The notes: generated by a model from the sequence alone, not told the origin. A stretch of DNA of 64,000 bases from Ramlibacter pinisoli (GCF_009758015.1 NZ_WSEL01000003.1:186001-250000); one strand, 5' to 3'. Counted from the first letter of the stretch, positions 11,946 through 21,646 are shown. Numbers and translations are program-made.

Positions 11946-12053
11946 CTGGATCCCGGCCGATGCGGGGATTGCGTGGATGCCCGTGACAACGGGGACGACG
12001 TGGATCCCCGCGAAATCGGGGATGGCGTGGATCCCCGCCTTCGCGGGGATGAC
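11946..12053 (-). repeat. Four tandem copies of a 27-bp palindromic repeat (WIPAFAGMT type)
   Basis: Four head-to-tail units of exactly 27 bp occupy 11946-11972, 11973-11999, 12000-12026 and 12027-12053. The last two begin GTGGATCCCCGC and are the most alike. Each unit has an inverted core of the form CCCCGC-N-GCGGGG. Because 27 is a multiple of three, all units translate in phase to variants of WIPAFAGMT on one strand and IPAKAGIHA on the other, a signature widely seen in Burkholderiales and other proteobacteria. The array lies between the mutase stop and the meaB start and may form stacked hairpins in the transcript. The strand is arbitrary. Confidence 0.9.
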
Positions 12054-12079
12054 GCGGTTCAACGCGCCATGGGCGCGGC

Positions 12080-14239
12080 TCACCGTGTCACCTTGCGGAT
12101 CTGCTCCAGCACGTCCTTGGCGCTGGCGGGGATGGGCGTGCCGGGTCCGTAGATGCCCTTGACGCCGGCCTCGTACAGGTAGGCGTAGTCCTGCTGCGGG
12201 ATCACGCCGCCGACGAACACGATGATGTCGTCGGCGCCCTGCTCCCTCAGCTCCTGGATGATGGCCGGCACCAGCGTCTTGTGGCCGGCCGCCAGGGTGG
12301 AGACGCCGACGGCATGCACGTCGTTCTCGATCGCCTGGCGCGCGCACTCCTGCGGCGTCTGGAACAGCGGCCCCATGTCGACGTCGAAGCCCAGGTCGGC
12401 GTAGGCGGTGGCCACCACCTTGGCGCCGCGGTCGTGGCCGTCCTGCCCCAGCTTGGCGACCATCACGCGCGGGCGGCGGCCCTGCTCGCGGGCGAACGTG
12501 TCGATCTCGCCCTTCAGTCTGTCCCAGCCCTCGGCCGAGTCGTAGGCAGCCGCGTACACACCGGTCACCTTCTGCGTATCGGCGCGGTGGCGCCCGAACA
12601 CCTTCTCCAGCGCATCGGACACCTCGCCGACCGTGGCACGCAGGCGCATCGCCCGGATGCTCAGGTCGAGCAGGTTGCCGTCGCCGTTCCTGGCCGCCGT
12701 TGTCAGGGCCTCCAGCGCCGCCTGCACCTGGGCCTGGTCGCGCGTGGCGCGGATGCCGTTCAGCCGGGCGACCTGCTGCTCGCGCACCATGTGGTTGTCG
12801 ACCTCGAGGATCTCGATCGGATCCTCCTTGGCCAGCCGGTACTTGTTGACGCCGACGATCACGTCCTTGCCGGAGTCGATGCGGGCCTGCTTCTCGGCGG
12901 CAGCCGCCTCGATCTTCAGCTTGGCCCAGCCCGAGTCGACGGCCCGCGTCATGCCGCCCATGGCCTCGACTTCCTCGATGATGGCCCAGGCCGCGTCGGC
13001 CATGTCCTGGGTGAGCTTCTCCATCATGTAGCTGCCGGCCCAGGGGTCGATGACGCTGGGGATGTGCGTCTCTTCCTGCAGGATCAGCTGGGTGTTGCGG
13101 GCGATGCGCGAGGACGTCTCGCTGGGCAGCGCGATGGCCTCGTCGAAGCTGTTGGTGTGCAGCGACTGGGTGCCGCCGAACACCGCGGCCATCGCCTCGA
13201 TGGTGGTGCGCACCACGTTGTTGTAGGGGTCCTGCTCGGTGAGCGACCAGCCCGAGGTCTGGCAGTGCGTGCGCAGCATCAGGCTCTTTGGGTTCTTCGC
13301 GCCGAAGCCCTTCATGATGCGGCACCACAGCAGGCGGGCGGCGCGCATCTTCGCGATCTCGAGATAGAAGTTCATCCCGATCGCCCAGAAGAACGACAGG
13401 CGGCCGGCGAAGTCGTCCACGCCCAGCCCCTTGGCGGTGGCGGTCTTCACGTACTCCTTGCCGTCGGCCAGCGTGAACGCCAGTTCCAGCGCCTGGTTCG
13501 CGCCCGCCTCCTGCATGTGGTAGCCGGAGATCGAGATCGAGTTGAACTTCGGCATCTTCTGCGCGGTGTACTCGATGATGTCGCCGATGATCCGCATGCT
13601 CGGCTCGGGCGGGTAGATGTAGGTGTTGCGGACCATGAACTCCTTGAGGATGTCGTTCTGGATGGTCCCCGACAGCTGGTCCTGCCGCACGCCCTGCTCT
13701 TCCGCCGCCACCACGTAGCCGGCCAGCACCGGCAGCACGGCACCGTTCATGGTCATGGACACGCTCACCTGGTCGAGCGGGATGCCGTCGAACAGGATCT
13801 TCATGTCCTCCACCGAGTCGATCGCCACGCCGGCCTTGCCGACGTCGCCGGTCACGCGCGGATGGTCGCTGTCGTAGCCGCGGTGGGTGGCCAGATCGAA
13901 AGCGACCGACACGCCCTGCCCGCCCGCGGCCAGCGCCTTGCGATAGAAGGCGTTGGATTCCTCGGCGGTGGAAAAACCCGCGTACTGGCGGATGGTCCAC
14001 GGCCGCACGGCGTACATCGTGGCCTGGGGCCCGCGGATGTAGGGCGCGAACCCGGGCAGGGTGTCGGTGTTCGGCAGGCCCTGCAGGTCGGCCGCCGTGT
14101 ACAGCGGCTTGACGGTGATGCCGTCGGGCGTCACCCAGTTCAGGGCGTCGACGCTGCCGCCCGGGGCGGACTTGGCCGCCGCTTTCTTCCAGAGGTCCAG
14201 GTCCGGGGTATCGCTCATGTCTCGCTTCGGGTCGGTCAT
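12080..14239 (-). CDS. scpA: methylmalonyl-CoA mutase, single-chain
   Basis: This 719-residue adenosylcobalamin-dependent mutase interconverts (R)-methylmalonyl-CoA and succinyl-CoA, completing propionyl-CoA entry into the TCA cycle. The N-terminal TIM barrel includes [31 protein letters not shown] and [19 protein letters not shown]. The C-terminal B12-binding domain has the base-off motif [10 protein letters not shown] with the cobalt-ligating histidine near residue 602. The start is uncertain: ATG at 14239 gives typical length, ATG at 14218 is an alternative, and neither has a strong Shine-Dalgarno sequence. The gene is first in the operon and divergent from the RamB/ScfR-type regulator, with an operator-like inverted repeat between them. 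Confidence 0.95.
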   Translation of the reverse strand: MTDPKRDMSDTPDLDLWKKAAAKSAPGGSVDALNWVTPDGITVKPLYTAADLQGLPNTDTLPGFAPYIRGPQATMYAVRPWTIRQYAGFSTAEESNAFYRKALAAGGQGVSVAFDLATHRGYDSDHPRVTGDVGKAGVAIDSVEDMKILFDGIPLDQVSVSMTMNGAVLPVLAGYVVAAEEQGVRQDQLSGTIQNDILKEFMVRNTYIYPPEPSMRIIGDIIEYTAQKMPKFNSISISGYHMQEAGANQALELAFTLADGKEYVKTATAKGLGVDDFAGRLSFFWAIGMNFYLEIAKMRAARLLWCRIMKGFGAKNPKSLMLRTHCQTSGWSLTEQDPYNNVVRTTIEAMAAVFGGTQSLHTNSFDEAIALPSETSSRIARNTQLILQEETHIPSVIDPWAGSYMMEKLTQDMADAAWAIIEEVEAMGGMTRAVDSGWAKLKIEAAAAEKQARIDSGKDVIVGVNKYRLAKEDPIEILEVDNHMVREQQVARLNGIRATRDQAQVQAALEALTTAARNGDGNLLDLSIRAMRLRATVGEVSDALEKVFGRHRADTQKVTGVYAAAYDSAEGWDRLKGEIDTFAREQGRRPRVMVAKLGQDGHDRGAKVVATAYADLGFDVDMGPLFQTPQECARQAIENDVHAVGVSTLAAGHKTLVPAIIQELREQGADDIIVFVGGVIPQQDYAYLYEAGVKGIYGPGTPIPASAKDVLEQIRKVTR

Positions 14240-14243
14240 AACA

Positions 14244-14332
14244 TCGCAATCTTCGCAAAAACCGGGCGATCGGACAACGGCTAAACTGTCCCTTAGGTGC
14301 AATTCAGCCCTGTGAATTTGCGAAGATTGCGA
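14244..14332. promoter_or_regulatory. Inverted 16-bp operator pair between mutase gene and its regulator
   Basis: TCGCAATCTTCGCAAA at 14244-14259 and its exact reverse complement TTTGCGAAGATTGCGA at 14317-14332 face each other across 57 bp. Each copy contains two TTGCGA half-motifs spaced by two bases. One copy is 5 bp upstream of the proposed mutase ATG and the other ends 2 bp before the regulator ATG. The motif resembles the TTTGCAAA-containing sites described for the RamB family. Autoregulation and control of the mutase operon are the inferred role. Confidence 0.8.
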
Positions 14333-14334
14333 AG

Positions 14335-15780
14335 ATGACCAAGACCTTCATGGGCGTCCGCCTCAAGACGTTGCGCGAGCAGCAGGGACTGACGCAGGCC
14401 GCCCTGGCGGCCTCGCTGAAGATCTCGCCCAGCTACCTCAACCAGATCGAGAACGACCAGCGTCCCCTGACGGTGCCGGTGCTGCTGCGGCTGCAGGCCA
14501 CCCATGGCATCGACCTGCAGCTGTTTTCGGACGACGAGAGCGCGCGCCGGCTGAGCGAACTGCGCACGGTGTTTTCCGACCACCCGGACGCCAACCTGGT
14601 CCCGCTGGCGGAGGCCAAGGTGGTGGCCTCGCAACTTCCCTCGGTGACGAAGGTGCTGTTGCACCTGCACAAGCGGTCGCGCGCTTCGGAGGAGCGGCTG
14701 TCGTCGATCGCGGCGGATGCGGACGGCGACCGCATGGCGTCCGATCGCGCATCGCCCCTGCAGCCCTACGAGGAAGTGCGCGAGTTCTTCTATGCCCGCC
14801 ACCACCACATGGCCGTGCTGGACGAGCGGGCGGAGCAGTTGTACGAGGCCGTGACCGGCGACTCGCGCGCGGCGATCGGCGCTTCCGAATTGCTGGGGTG
14901 CCTGCGGACGAGGCTGGTCGAACAGCACGGCGTCGAGGTGCGCGAAACCGTGGCCAGCCGCACGTCGGACCAGGCACTGCGCAGCTACGACGCCGGCGCG
15001 CGGACGATTTTCCTGGCGACCGACCTGGACCCGGGGCAGCAGGCGTTCCAGCTGGGCGTGCAACTGGCCTTCCTCGAAACCGGTCCGCTGATCGACTCGT
15101 TCACCACTGCCGATGCGTTCACGACCTCGCAGGCGCGAAGCCTCGCGCGGCTGGGCTTCGCCAACCACTTCGCCGGCGCGCTCGTGCTGCCGAACCGGCT
15201 CTTCCAGGATGCGGCCGAGGCGCTGCGGTACGACATCGAACTGCTGAGCGACCGCTTCGGCGTCAGCTTCGAGACCATCGGCCACCGCCTGTCGACGATG
15301 CGCCACACGCCGGGACGCGGCATCCCGTTCTTCTTCGTGCGGGTGGACCGCGCCGGCAACGTGTCGAAGCGGCAGTCCACCGGCGACTTCCATTTTTCGC
15401 GCCACGGCGGCACCTGCCCGCTCTGGAACGTCTACGAGGCGTTTTCGCATCCGGGCCAGATCCTCACCCAGCTCTCGAGCATGCCGGACGGGCGCACCTA
15501 CCTGTGGATCGCGCGCACGGTGGAACACCGGCGTGGCGGCTACGGCGCGCCCAAGCGCATCTTCGCGGTGGCCCTGGGCTGCGACGCGCGCTACGCGGAC
15601 CGCCTCGTGTATGCCAAGGGCCTCAACCTGGTCGATCCCGACGCGGCCACGCCGATCGGCGCCGGCTGCAAGGTCTGCGACCGCACGGACTGTGCCCAGC
15701 GCGCGTTCCCGCCGCTGGGACGCACGCTGCAGATCGACGAGAACCAGCGCGGCTTCGCGCCCTATGCCTCGAGCATGTGA
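14335..15780 (+). CDS. Short-chain acyl-CoA-responsive XRE regulator (RamB/ScfR/PrpR type)
   Basis: This 481-residue regulator has an N-terminal XRE helix-turn-helix (residues 8-62, [20 protein letters not shown]). A middle IrrE/DUF955-like domain and a C-terminal DUF2083-like domain follow, the latter with a cysteine cluster [16 protein letters not shown]. Members of this family sense propionyl-CoA or other short acyl-CoAs and control propionate or acetate genes. The metallopeptidase motif usual in IrrE proteins is absent: the corresponding helix reads [14 protein letters not shown], as is normal for the regulator branch. It is divergent from the mutase operon, and its ATG is preceded by one arm of the inverted repeat, suggesting autoregulation. 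Confidence 0.88.
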   Translation: MTKTFMGVRLKTLREQQGLTQAALAASLKISPSYLNQIENDQRPLTVPVLLRLQATHGIDLQLFSDDESARRLSELRTVFSDHPDANLVPLAEAKVVASQLPSVTKVLLHLHKRSRASEERLSSIAADADGDRMASDRASPLQPYEEVREFFYARHHHMAVLDERAEQLYEAVTGDSRAAIGASELLGCLRTRLVEQHGVEVRETVASRTSDQALRSYDAGARTIFLATDLDPGQQAFQLGVQLAFLETGPLIDSFTTADAFTTSQARSLARLGFANHFAGALVLPNRLFQDAAEALRYDIELLSDRFGVSFETIGHRLSTMRHTPGRGIPFFFVRVDRAGNVSKRQSTGDFHFSRHGGTCPLWNVYEAFSHPGQILTQLSSMPDGRTYLWIARTVEHRRGGYGAPKRIFAVALGCDARYADRLVYAKGLNLVDPDAATPIGAGCKVCDRTDCAQRAFPPLGRTLQIDENQRGFAPYASSM

Positions 15781-15793
15781 AGGACAGCCGGCC

Positions 15794-16696
15794 ATGCGCG
15801 ACCTCGATCCGATTTCCATCCGCCTGTTCCTGGCCACGCTGGAGGAAGGCAGCATCGCCCGGGCGGCGGCGCGCGAGAGCATCGTGCCGTCGGCGGTCAG
15901 CAAGCGCATCTCCGACCTGGAGGCGCAGCTGCGGGTGCCCCTGCTCGAGCGTGGCGCGAAGGGCGCGCAGGCCACCCCCGCCGGCCAGGCGCTGGCCCAC
16001 CACGCCCGCCACCTGCTGCAGTCCATGGAGCGCATGCAGCGCGAAATGGCCGGCTATGTCGAAGGCGTGCGCGGCGTCATCAGGCTGCTGGCCAGCGTGA
16101 CCTCGCTGGCGGGGGAGTTGCCGGCCGACATCATGCGGTTTCGCGCCGACCGGTCGCAGATCGAGGTGGACGTGGAGGAGCGTGTCACCCCGGCGATCTA
16201 CCGTGGCGTGCGCGAGGGACTGGCCGACGTGGGCGTGGCGTCCGAATTCGCCAGCCACGAGGGCCTGCAGGTGTTCCCGTACCGCCGCTATGCGCTGGCG
16301 GCCGTGCTGCCGGCCGGGCACGCGCTGGCGCGGGAGCCCGCCATCCCGTACGCCGACCTGCTCGACGACGACCTGGTGGAGCTGAGCCGGGACAGCGGGA
16401 TCGCGCAGGTCTTCGACGACGCCGCGCGCGAGGCCCGGACCTCGCGCACGGTGCGCGCCCGGGTGAGCTCGTTCGAGACCGTCTGCACGCTGGTCGCCCG
16501 CGGCATGGGCGTGGGGGTGGTGCCCCTTTACCTGAAAGCGGCCAAGGAGCGGGCGCTGGACGTGCGCTTCGTGCCGCTGACGGACGCCTGGTCGCAGCCG
16601 CGCAGCTTCGTGGCCGTGCGCGACTTCGACGCGTTGCCGGTCGCCGCCCAGGCGTTCGTGACCCACCTTCGCGCCAGCGCGGCAGCCGCAGGCTGA
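15794..16696 (+). CDS. LysR-family transcriptional regulator
   Basis: This 300-residue LysR-type regulator has an N-terminal winged helix-turn-helix (ISIRLFLATLEEGSIARAAA, then SAVSKRISDLEAQLRVPLLE). A periplasmic-binding-like effector domain starts near residue 90, with the late segment ARGMGVGVVPLYL. The ATG at 15794 follows AAGGACAG. It lies 13 nt after the acyl-CoA-responsive regulator and 121 bp before the CoA-transferase gene, all on the plus strand. The CoA-transferase/Bug/lyase genes are the likely target; the effector is unknown. Confidence 0.9.
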   Translation: MRDLDPISIRLFLATLEEGSIARAAARESIVPSAVSKRISDLEAQLRVPLLERGAKGAQATPAGQALAHHARHLLQSMERMQREMAGYVEGVRGVIRLLASVTSLAGELPADIMRFRADRSQIEVDVEERVTPAIYRGVREGLADVGVASEFASHEGLQVFPYRRYALAAVLPAGHALAREPAIPYADLLDDDLVELSRDSGIAQVFDDAAREARTSRTVRARVSSFETVCTLVARGMGVGVVPLYLKAAKERALDVRFVPLTDAWSQPRSFVAVRDFDALPVAAQAFVTHLRASAAAAG

Positions 16697-16817
16697 TCCG
16701 CAGCCTGCATCCGGGTTTTCCCCGGGTTCTCGGGACGAGAAGGCACCGGTTCCGAACCATTGCTTGGCGCGCCGGCGGCGAGCGCTGATGATTCGCGCGA
16801 CCCCACGACCGCCCCAC

Positions 16818-18023
16818 ATGACCGAGACCCCCACCTACCTTTCCGACGACTCCCTGCCCCTGCGCGGCATCAAGGTCCTGGAGCTGTCCCACATGATCAT
16901 GGGCCCGGCCGGCGGGCTGGTGCTCGCCGACCTCGGTGCCGAGGTCATCAAGGTCGAACCGCTGGACGGCGACCGCACGCGCCGGCTCAAGGGATCGGGC
17001 ATCGGCTACTTCCCGGTGTTCAGCCGCAACAAGCAGAGCCTGGCGGTCGACCTCAAGTCGGCCGAGGGCCAGGCGCTGGTGCGCGAGCTGGCGCAGGGCT
17101 GCGACATGCTGCTGGAGAACTTCCGCGACGACAGCCTGGTGCAATACGGCCTGGACTACCCGACGCTGAGCGCATCCAACCCCGGCCTGATCTACATCTC
17201 GCTCAAGGGGTTCCTGTCCGGCCCCTACAAGCAGCGCACGGCGCTGGACGAAGTCGTCCAGATGATGGGCGGCATGGCCTACATCAATGGCGGCACGGGA
17301 GCGCCGCAGCGCGTGGCGCCGTCGATCAACGACATCCTGGGCGGCACGTTCGGCGTGGTGGGCGCGCTGGCCGCCCTGCACGACCGCCAGCGCACCGGCC
17401 GCGGCCGGCACGTGCGCGCGGGCCTGTTCGAGAACAACCTGCTGCTGGTCGCGCAGTTCATCGCGCAATACCAGCTGACCGGCACCCCGCCCATCCCCAT
17501 GGGCGACAAGCGCACGCCACCCTGGGGCGTCTACGACATCTTCGACACCCAGGACGGCCGCGTCTTCGTGGCGGTGGTCAGCGACGCGAACTGGCAGACC
17601 TTCTGCCGCGACTTCCTGCCGCCAACTTTCGGCGAGGACGCGCGCCTGCGCACCGCCATCCAGCGCGAGGCGGCCCGGCCCTGGCTGGTGCCGGCCGTGG
17701 CCGAGGTGCTCAAGGAATGGAAGACGGCCGAGCTCTGTGCGGCGCTGGAGGCCGCCGGGCTCTCGTACGGGCCGATCCGCCAGCCGCACGACCTGCTAGA
17801 AGACCGGCACCTGAACGAGGGCGGCGCCCTGCTGCCGACCACCATGCCCGACGGCACGCGCGTGGCCGCCGCCGCGCTGCCCATCGAATTCGACGGCCGC
17901 AAGGTCGGCAAGCGCCTGGACCCGCAGCCCGTGGGCGCGCAGACGCGCGAGATCCTGCGCGGCATGGGCCTGGACGAGACGCGCATCGACGCCCTGGTGA
18001 GCCAGGGCGTGGTCGGTGCGTGA
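16818..18023 (+). CDS. Family III (CaiB/BaiF) CoA-transferase
   Basis: This 401-residue formyl-CoA-transferase-type enzyme moves CoA between carboxylic acids. It has the family start LRGIKVLELSHMIMGPAGG, the VIKVEPLDGDRTR loop, NKQSLAVDLKS and the catalytic aspartate in PSINDILGG (D172). A start at 16818 (MTETPTYLSDD) was preferred over an ATG at 16764, because the added 18 residues are arginine-rich and unlike the family. It opens a cluster with a Bug receptor 36 nt downstream and an HMG-CoA-lyase-like gene. That setting suggests it activates an imported dicarboxylate such as a hydroxy-methylglutarate-type acid; the substrate is inferred only. Confidence 0.88.
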   Translation: MTETPTYLSDDSLPLRGIKVLELSHMIMGPAGGLVLADLGAEVIKVEPLDGDRTRRLKGSGIGYFPVFSRNKQSLAVDLKSAEGQALVRELAQGCDMLLENFRDDSLVQYGLDYPTLSASNPGLIYISLKGFLSGPYKQRTALDEVVQMMGGMAYINGGTGAPQRVAPSINDILGGTFGVVGALAALHDRQRTGRGRHVRAGLFENNLLLVAQFIAQYQLTGTPPIPMGDKRTPPWGVYDIFDTQDGRVFVAVVSDANWQTFCRDFLPPTFGEDARLRTAIQREAARPWLVPAVAEVLKEWKTAELCAALEAAGLSYGPIRQPHDLLEDRHLNEGGALLPTTMPDGTRVAAAALPIEFDGRKVGKRLDPQPVGAQTREILRGMGLDETRIDALVSQGVVGA

Positions 18024-18059
18024 AGAAACCCTGACAAGACGAGAGCGCAAGGAGACACC

Positions 18060-19019
18060 ATGAACCGCCGCGACTTCACCCTGCTGGCCGCCAGCCTGGC
18101 CAGCATCCCCGCCTGGGCCCAGGCCTGGCCCGCCAAGCCGATCCGCATGATCATCCCCTCGACGCCGGGCGGCGGCACCGACTTCACCGGGCGCCAGCTC
18201 AGCACCAAGCTGGCGGAAATGAACGGCTGGTCGGTCGTGCCGGACAACCGGCCCGGCGCCGGCACCGCGCTGGGCCTGGCCGAAGCGGCGCGGGCCAAGC
18301 CCGACGGCTATGAGCTGGTGATCGCGCAGTCGGACAACGTCTCGCTGATCCCCCTCCTGCTGAAGGTCGCCTACGACCCGATCAAGGACCTCACGCCGAT
18401 CGCGCTGGCGGCCGTCACGCCGCTGGTGATCCTGGTCCCGGAGAACTCGCCCTACAAGACGCTGCCCGACCTGATCAAGGCGGCCAAGGAACAGCCCGGC
18501 CGCCTGACCTACGGCACCTCCGGCACCGGCGGCGGCGTGCACATCGCCCTGGAGATGCTGCAGCTGGCCGCTGGCTGCAAGATGCAGCACGTGCCCTACA
18601 AGGGGTCGACGCCGGCCCTGGCCGACCTGATGGGCGGTCACCTGAACTTCGCCGGCTCCTCGATCTCGTCGGCCGCCTCGCTGATCCATTCGGGCAAGGT
18701 GCGCGCGCTGGCGGTGACTTCCGCCAAGCGCAACGCCAGCCTGCCCGAGGTGCCGGCCGTGGCCGAGTTCGGCTACAAGGACTTCAACGCCATCAGCTTC
18801 TACGGCGTGATGGGCCCCGCCGGCATCCCGGCACCGGTGGTCGCCCGCCTGAACGCCGACATCAACAAGATCCTGCAGCGGTCCGACGTCAAGGCCGCAT
18901 TCCAGGCACAGGGCTTCGACGCCGGCGGCGGCACGCCCGAGGAGTTCGCCGCCCTGATCCGCGCCGACATCCAGAAGTCGCGCGAGATCATCACCACCGC
19001 CGGGATCAAGGTCGAATGA
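18060..19019 (+). CDS. Bug/TctC-family periplasmic solute-binding receptor
   Basis: This 319-residue TTT receptor has a signal peptide with a twin-arginine start (MNRRDFTLLAASLASIPAWA). The mature protein opens with WPAKPIRMIIPSTPGGGTD and carries DNRPGAGTALGLAEA and HVPYKGSTPALADLMGGHL. The ATG has AAGGAG ten nt upstream. It lies between a CoA-transferase and a lyase gene and overlaps the lyase by 4 nt (ATGA), so receptor and enzymes are expressed together. This makes it likely that it delivers the substrate of those enzymes. No TctA or TctB gene is nearby. Confidence 0.9.
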   Translation: MNRRDFTLLAASLASIPAWAQAWPAKPIRMIIPSTPGGGTDFTGRQLSTKLAEMNGWSVVPDNRPGAGTALGLAEAARAKPDGYELVIAQSDNVSLIPLLLKVAYDPIKDLTPIALAAVTPLVILVPENSPYKTLPDLIKAAKEQPGRLTYGTSGTGGGVHIALEMLQLAAGCKMQHVPYKGSTPALADLMGGHLNFAGSSISSAASLIHSGKVRALAVTSAKRNASLPEVPAVAEFGYKDFNAISFYGVMGPAGIPAPVVARLNADINKILQRSDVKAAFQAQGFDAGGGTPEEFAALIRADIQKSREIITTAGIKVE

Positions 19020-19939
19020 GCGCACACCCCGACTCCGTGCTGGTCTGCGAGGTCGGCCCGCGCGACGGCCTGCAGATGGCCCAGGGCCGCATGGCCACCG
19101 ACGTGAAGCTGCGCTGGATCCGCCAGCTCGCCGATGCCGGGCTGCGCGAGATCGAAGTGGGCAGCTTCGTCTCGCCGCGGATGATTCCGCAGATGGCGGA
19201 CACCGGCGAGGTGGTGCGCGGCGCGCTCGCCATCGACGGCCTGACCGTCTGTGCGCTGGCCTGCAACCTCAAGGGCGCCATCGCGGCGCACGAGGCCGGC
19301 GCGCACGTGGTCGCGATCCCGGTCTCGGTGAGCGATACCCACAGCCACGCCAACGTGAACAAGGGCACCGACGCCCAGGTCGAGATGGTGCGCAGCATCG
19401 TCGACTGGGTTCGCGCGCAGTCGCGCCCGATGCGCATCGACGTGGCCGCCGCGACGGCCTTCGGCTGCTCGATGGAGGGGGACGTGCCGCGGCGCCGGGT
19501 GGCGCAGGTCGCCGCCGCACTGGCGGCCACGGGCGCCGACCGCGTGGCGCTGGCCGACACGGTGGGCTATGCGCATCCGGCCCTGGTCCGCGAGACGGTC
19601 CGCGAGGTGCAGGATGCGATCGGCGCCACGCTGACCAAGCTGCACCTGCACGACACCATGGGCCTGGGCCTGGCCAATGCGCTGGCCGGGCTGGATGAGG
19701 GCATCCGCGAGTTCGATGCCTGCCTCGCCGGCCTGGGCGGCTGCCCCTTCGCACCCGGCGCCTCGGGCAACATCGTGACCGAGGACCTGGTGTTCATGCT
19801 GGAGAGCATGGGCCGCCCCACCGGCGTCGACCTGCCCCGGCTGCTCGAGGCCCGCTCGCTGTTGCGCCAGGCCCTGCCGCAGGAGCCGATGCGCAGCGGC
19901 GTGGCGGCGGCGGGCATCCCGCGCACGTTCAGGACCTGA
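19016..19939 (+). CDS. Hydroxymethylglutaryl-CoA lyase-family enzyme
   Basis: This 307-residue DRE-TIM lyase cleaves 3-hydroxy-3-methylglutaryl-CoA, or a close relative, to acetyl-CoA and acetoacetate. All expected active-site residues are present: R16 and D17 in GPRDGLQ, SFVSPRMIPQMADT, the metal-binding H210 and H212 in LHLHDT, and the catalytic C243 in GLGGCPFAPGASGN. The length is typical. It is translationally coupled to the Bug receptor by an ATGA overlap. Because the operon starts with a CoA-transferase rather than isovaleryl-CoA genes, the likely use is catabolism of a free imported acid rather than leucine breakdown. Confidence 0.9.
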   Translation: MSAHPDSVLVCEVGPRDGLQMAQGRMATDVKLRWIRQLADAGLREIEVGSFVSPRMIPQMADTGEVVRGALAIDGLTVCALACNLKGAIAAHEAGAHVVAIPVSVSDTHSHANVNKGTDAQVEMVRSIVDWVRAQSRPMRIDVAAATAFGCSMEGDVPRRRVAQVAAALAATGADRVALADTVGYAHPALVRETVREVQDAIGATLTKLHLHDTMGLGLANALAGLDEGIREFDACLAGLGGCPFAPGASGNIVTEDLVFMLESMGRPTGVDLPRLLEARSLLRQALPQEPMRSGVAAAGIPRTFRT

Positions 19940-20078
19940 GCCTCAAGCCCGAGCTGCACAGGCCGATCGCGACCGGTCGGCGGCGTGCGGTTGCATGGGG
20001 TGCTCACCTGGACCGCTTGGCGCGCCAGGCGTATCGTGACGACAGGCTGCGCACCGCCGCGCGGCGAAGGGGTACGCC

Positions 20079-20501
20079 ATGCAGATCCTTCTTCCCGTGG
20101 ACGGCAGCGAATACACCAAGCGCATGCTGGCCTACATCGGCACCCACCATGACCTGCTGGGCACGGAGCACGACTACACGGCTTTCACGGTCGTGCATTC
20201 GCTGTCCCCGCACGCCGCCCGCTTCCTCGATCCGGCCGTGCTGGCCGACTACTACGCCGAACAGGCCGACGAGGTGCTGCGGCCGGTGCAGGCTTACGCG
20301 GCCGAACAGGGCTGGCGGATGAAGGTGGCCCGTGCCCACGGCCCGGCCGCCAAGCTCATCGCCTTGTATGCGCAGGAACATGCCCAGGACCTGATCGTCA
20401 TGGGCGCCCACGGGCACTCGGCCCTCGGCAACATGGTGATGGGGTCGACCACCAATGGCGTGCTTGCCCGCTGCAAGGTGCCGGTGCTGCTGATCCGTTG
20501 A
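20079..20501 (+). CDS. Universal stress protein, UspA family
   Basis: This 140-residue single-domain UspA protein starts MQILLPVDGSEYTKRML. It keeps the ATP-binding signature G-2x-G-9x-G-S near its C-terminus (GAHGHSALGNMVMGSTTNGV), so it belongs to the nucleotide-binding branch. AAGGGG lies upstream of the ATG. It stands alone between the lyase operon and a convergent Bug receptor, 139 bp after the lyase stop. The physiological trigger cannot be read from the sequence. Confidence 0.92.
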   Translation: MQILLPVDGSEYTKRMLAYIGTHHDLLGTEHDYTAFTVVHSLSPHAARFLDPAVLADYYAEQADEVLRPVQAYAAEQGWRMKVARAHGPAAKLIALYAQEHAQDLIVMGAHGHSALGNMVMGSTTNGVLARCKVPVLLIR

Positions 20502-20526
20502 GGCGGCCGCCGGCCGTCGGGGTCGC

Positions 20527-21495
20527 TCAGTCGGGCTTGGCGCCCGACTCCTTCACCACCTTCGCCCACTTCACCATCTCGGTCTGCACCATGCCGGCCA
20601 GCTGCTCGGGCGTGCCGGGCGCCGGCTCGAGACCCAGGGTCGCGAGCTTCTCCTTCACGTCGGGCATCGCGAGCACCCGCGCCGTCTCGGCGTTGATCTT
20701 CAGCTGCACCTCGCGCGGCAGGTTGGCCGGTGCGAACAGCGCGAACCAGGACGTCGCCTCGAAGCCGGGCAGGCCCGACTCGGCCAGCGTCGGGATCTGC
20801 GGTGCGGCCGGCGAGCGCTGCGCGCTGGTGACGGCGATGGCGCGCAGCTCACCCGACTTCACCAGCGGCAACGCCGAGGGCATGTTGTCGAAGATCATCG
20901 TGATGCGCCCGCCCAGCAGGTCGGGAATGGCGGCGGCGCGGCCCTTGTAGGGGATGTGCTGCATCTTCACGCCGGCCAGCGTGTTGAACAACTCGCCCGA
21001 CAGGTGGATCGAGGTGCCGCTGCCACTGGAGCCGAAGCTCAGCGGCTGCTGCTTGGCCAGGGCGATCAGCTCGGGCACCGTCCTGGCGGGAACGCTGTTG
21101 TTGACCACCAGCAGGTTGGGCGTCGACGCCAGGAAGGCGATGGGCGTGAAGTCCTTCTGCGGGTGGTAGGGCATGTTGGGGTACAGCGCCGCGTTGATCG
21201 CATGCGTGCCCACCGTTCCCACCACCAGTGTGGCGCCGTCTGCCGGGCTCTTGGCCACGAAGTCGGCGCCGATGTTGCCGCCCGCCCCGGGCTTGTTGTC
21301 GACGGTGATGGTCTGGCCGAGCGAGCTCCACTTGTCGGCCAGGATGCGCGCCAGCGTGTCGGGCGCGCCGCCGGGCGTGAAGGTCACCACGATGCGGATC
21401 GGCTTGGTGGGCCAGGTGGCCTGTGCCGAGGCGGCCAGGCTGGCCAGGCCGAGGACGAGGCCGGCGCCCAGCCGGGCGATCCATGCTGCTGTCAT
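20527..21495 (-). CDS. Bug/TctC-family periplasmic solute-binding receptor
   Basis: This 322-residue TTT receptor has a signal peptide ([20 protein letters not shown], then AASAQ) and mature start TWPTKPIRIVVTFTPGGAPD. The family motifs [27 protein letters not shown] and HIPYKGRAAAIPDLLGG are present. It is transcribed alone on the minus strand, divergent from a secreted amidohydrolase with 151 bp between the starts. A shared promoter region and a shared substrate with the amidohydrolase are possible but unproven. Confidence 0.9.
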   Translation of the reverse strand: MTAAWIARLGAGLVLGLASLAASAQATWPTKPIRIVVTFTPGGAPDTLARILADKWSSLGQTITVDNKPGAGGNIGADFVAKSPADGATLVVGTVGTHAINAALYPNMPYHPQKDFTPIAFLASTPNLLVVNNSVPARTVPELIALAKQQPLSFGSSGSGTSIHLSGELFNTLAGVKMQHIPYKGRAAAIPDLLGGRITMIFDNMPSALPLVKSGELRAIAVTSAQRSPAAPQIPTLAESGLPGFEATSWFALFAPANLPREVQLKINAETARVLAMPDVKEKLATLGLEPAPGTPEQLAGMVQTEMVKWAKVVKESGAKPD

Positions 21496-21646
21496 GCACT
21501 GTCTCCTGCTTGTTTGCGAGGCATTCTGCCCAAGGCGCCTGGGCGCAAGCCCCGGGAAAGCGAGAGGTCCCGGGCCGGCCAGCGCAGCGCGTTGTCGGCC
21601 TTTCGCATGCCATCATGCGGCCCACCTCAACAAGGCTCAACCCAGC

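Noticed and set aside
11946..12053. CRISPR array
   Set aside because: The 27-bp units are directly adjacent with no spacers and are internally palindromic; no cas genes are present.
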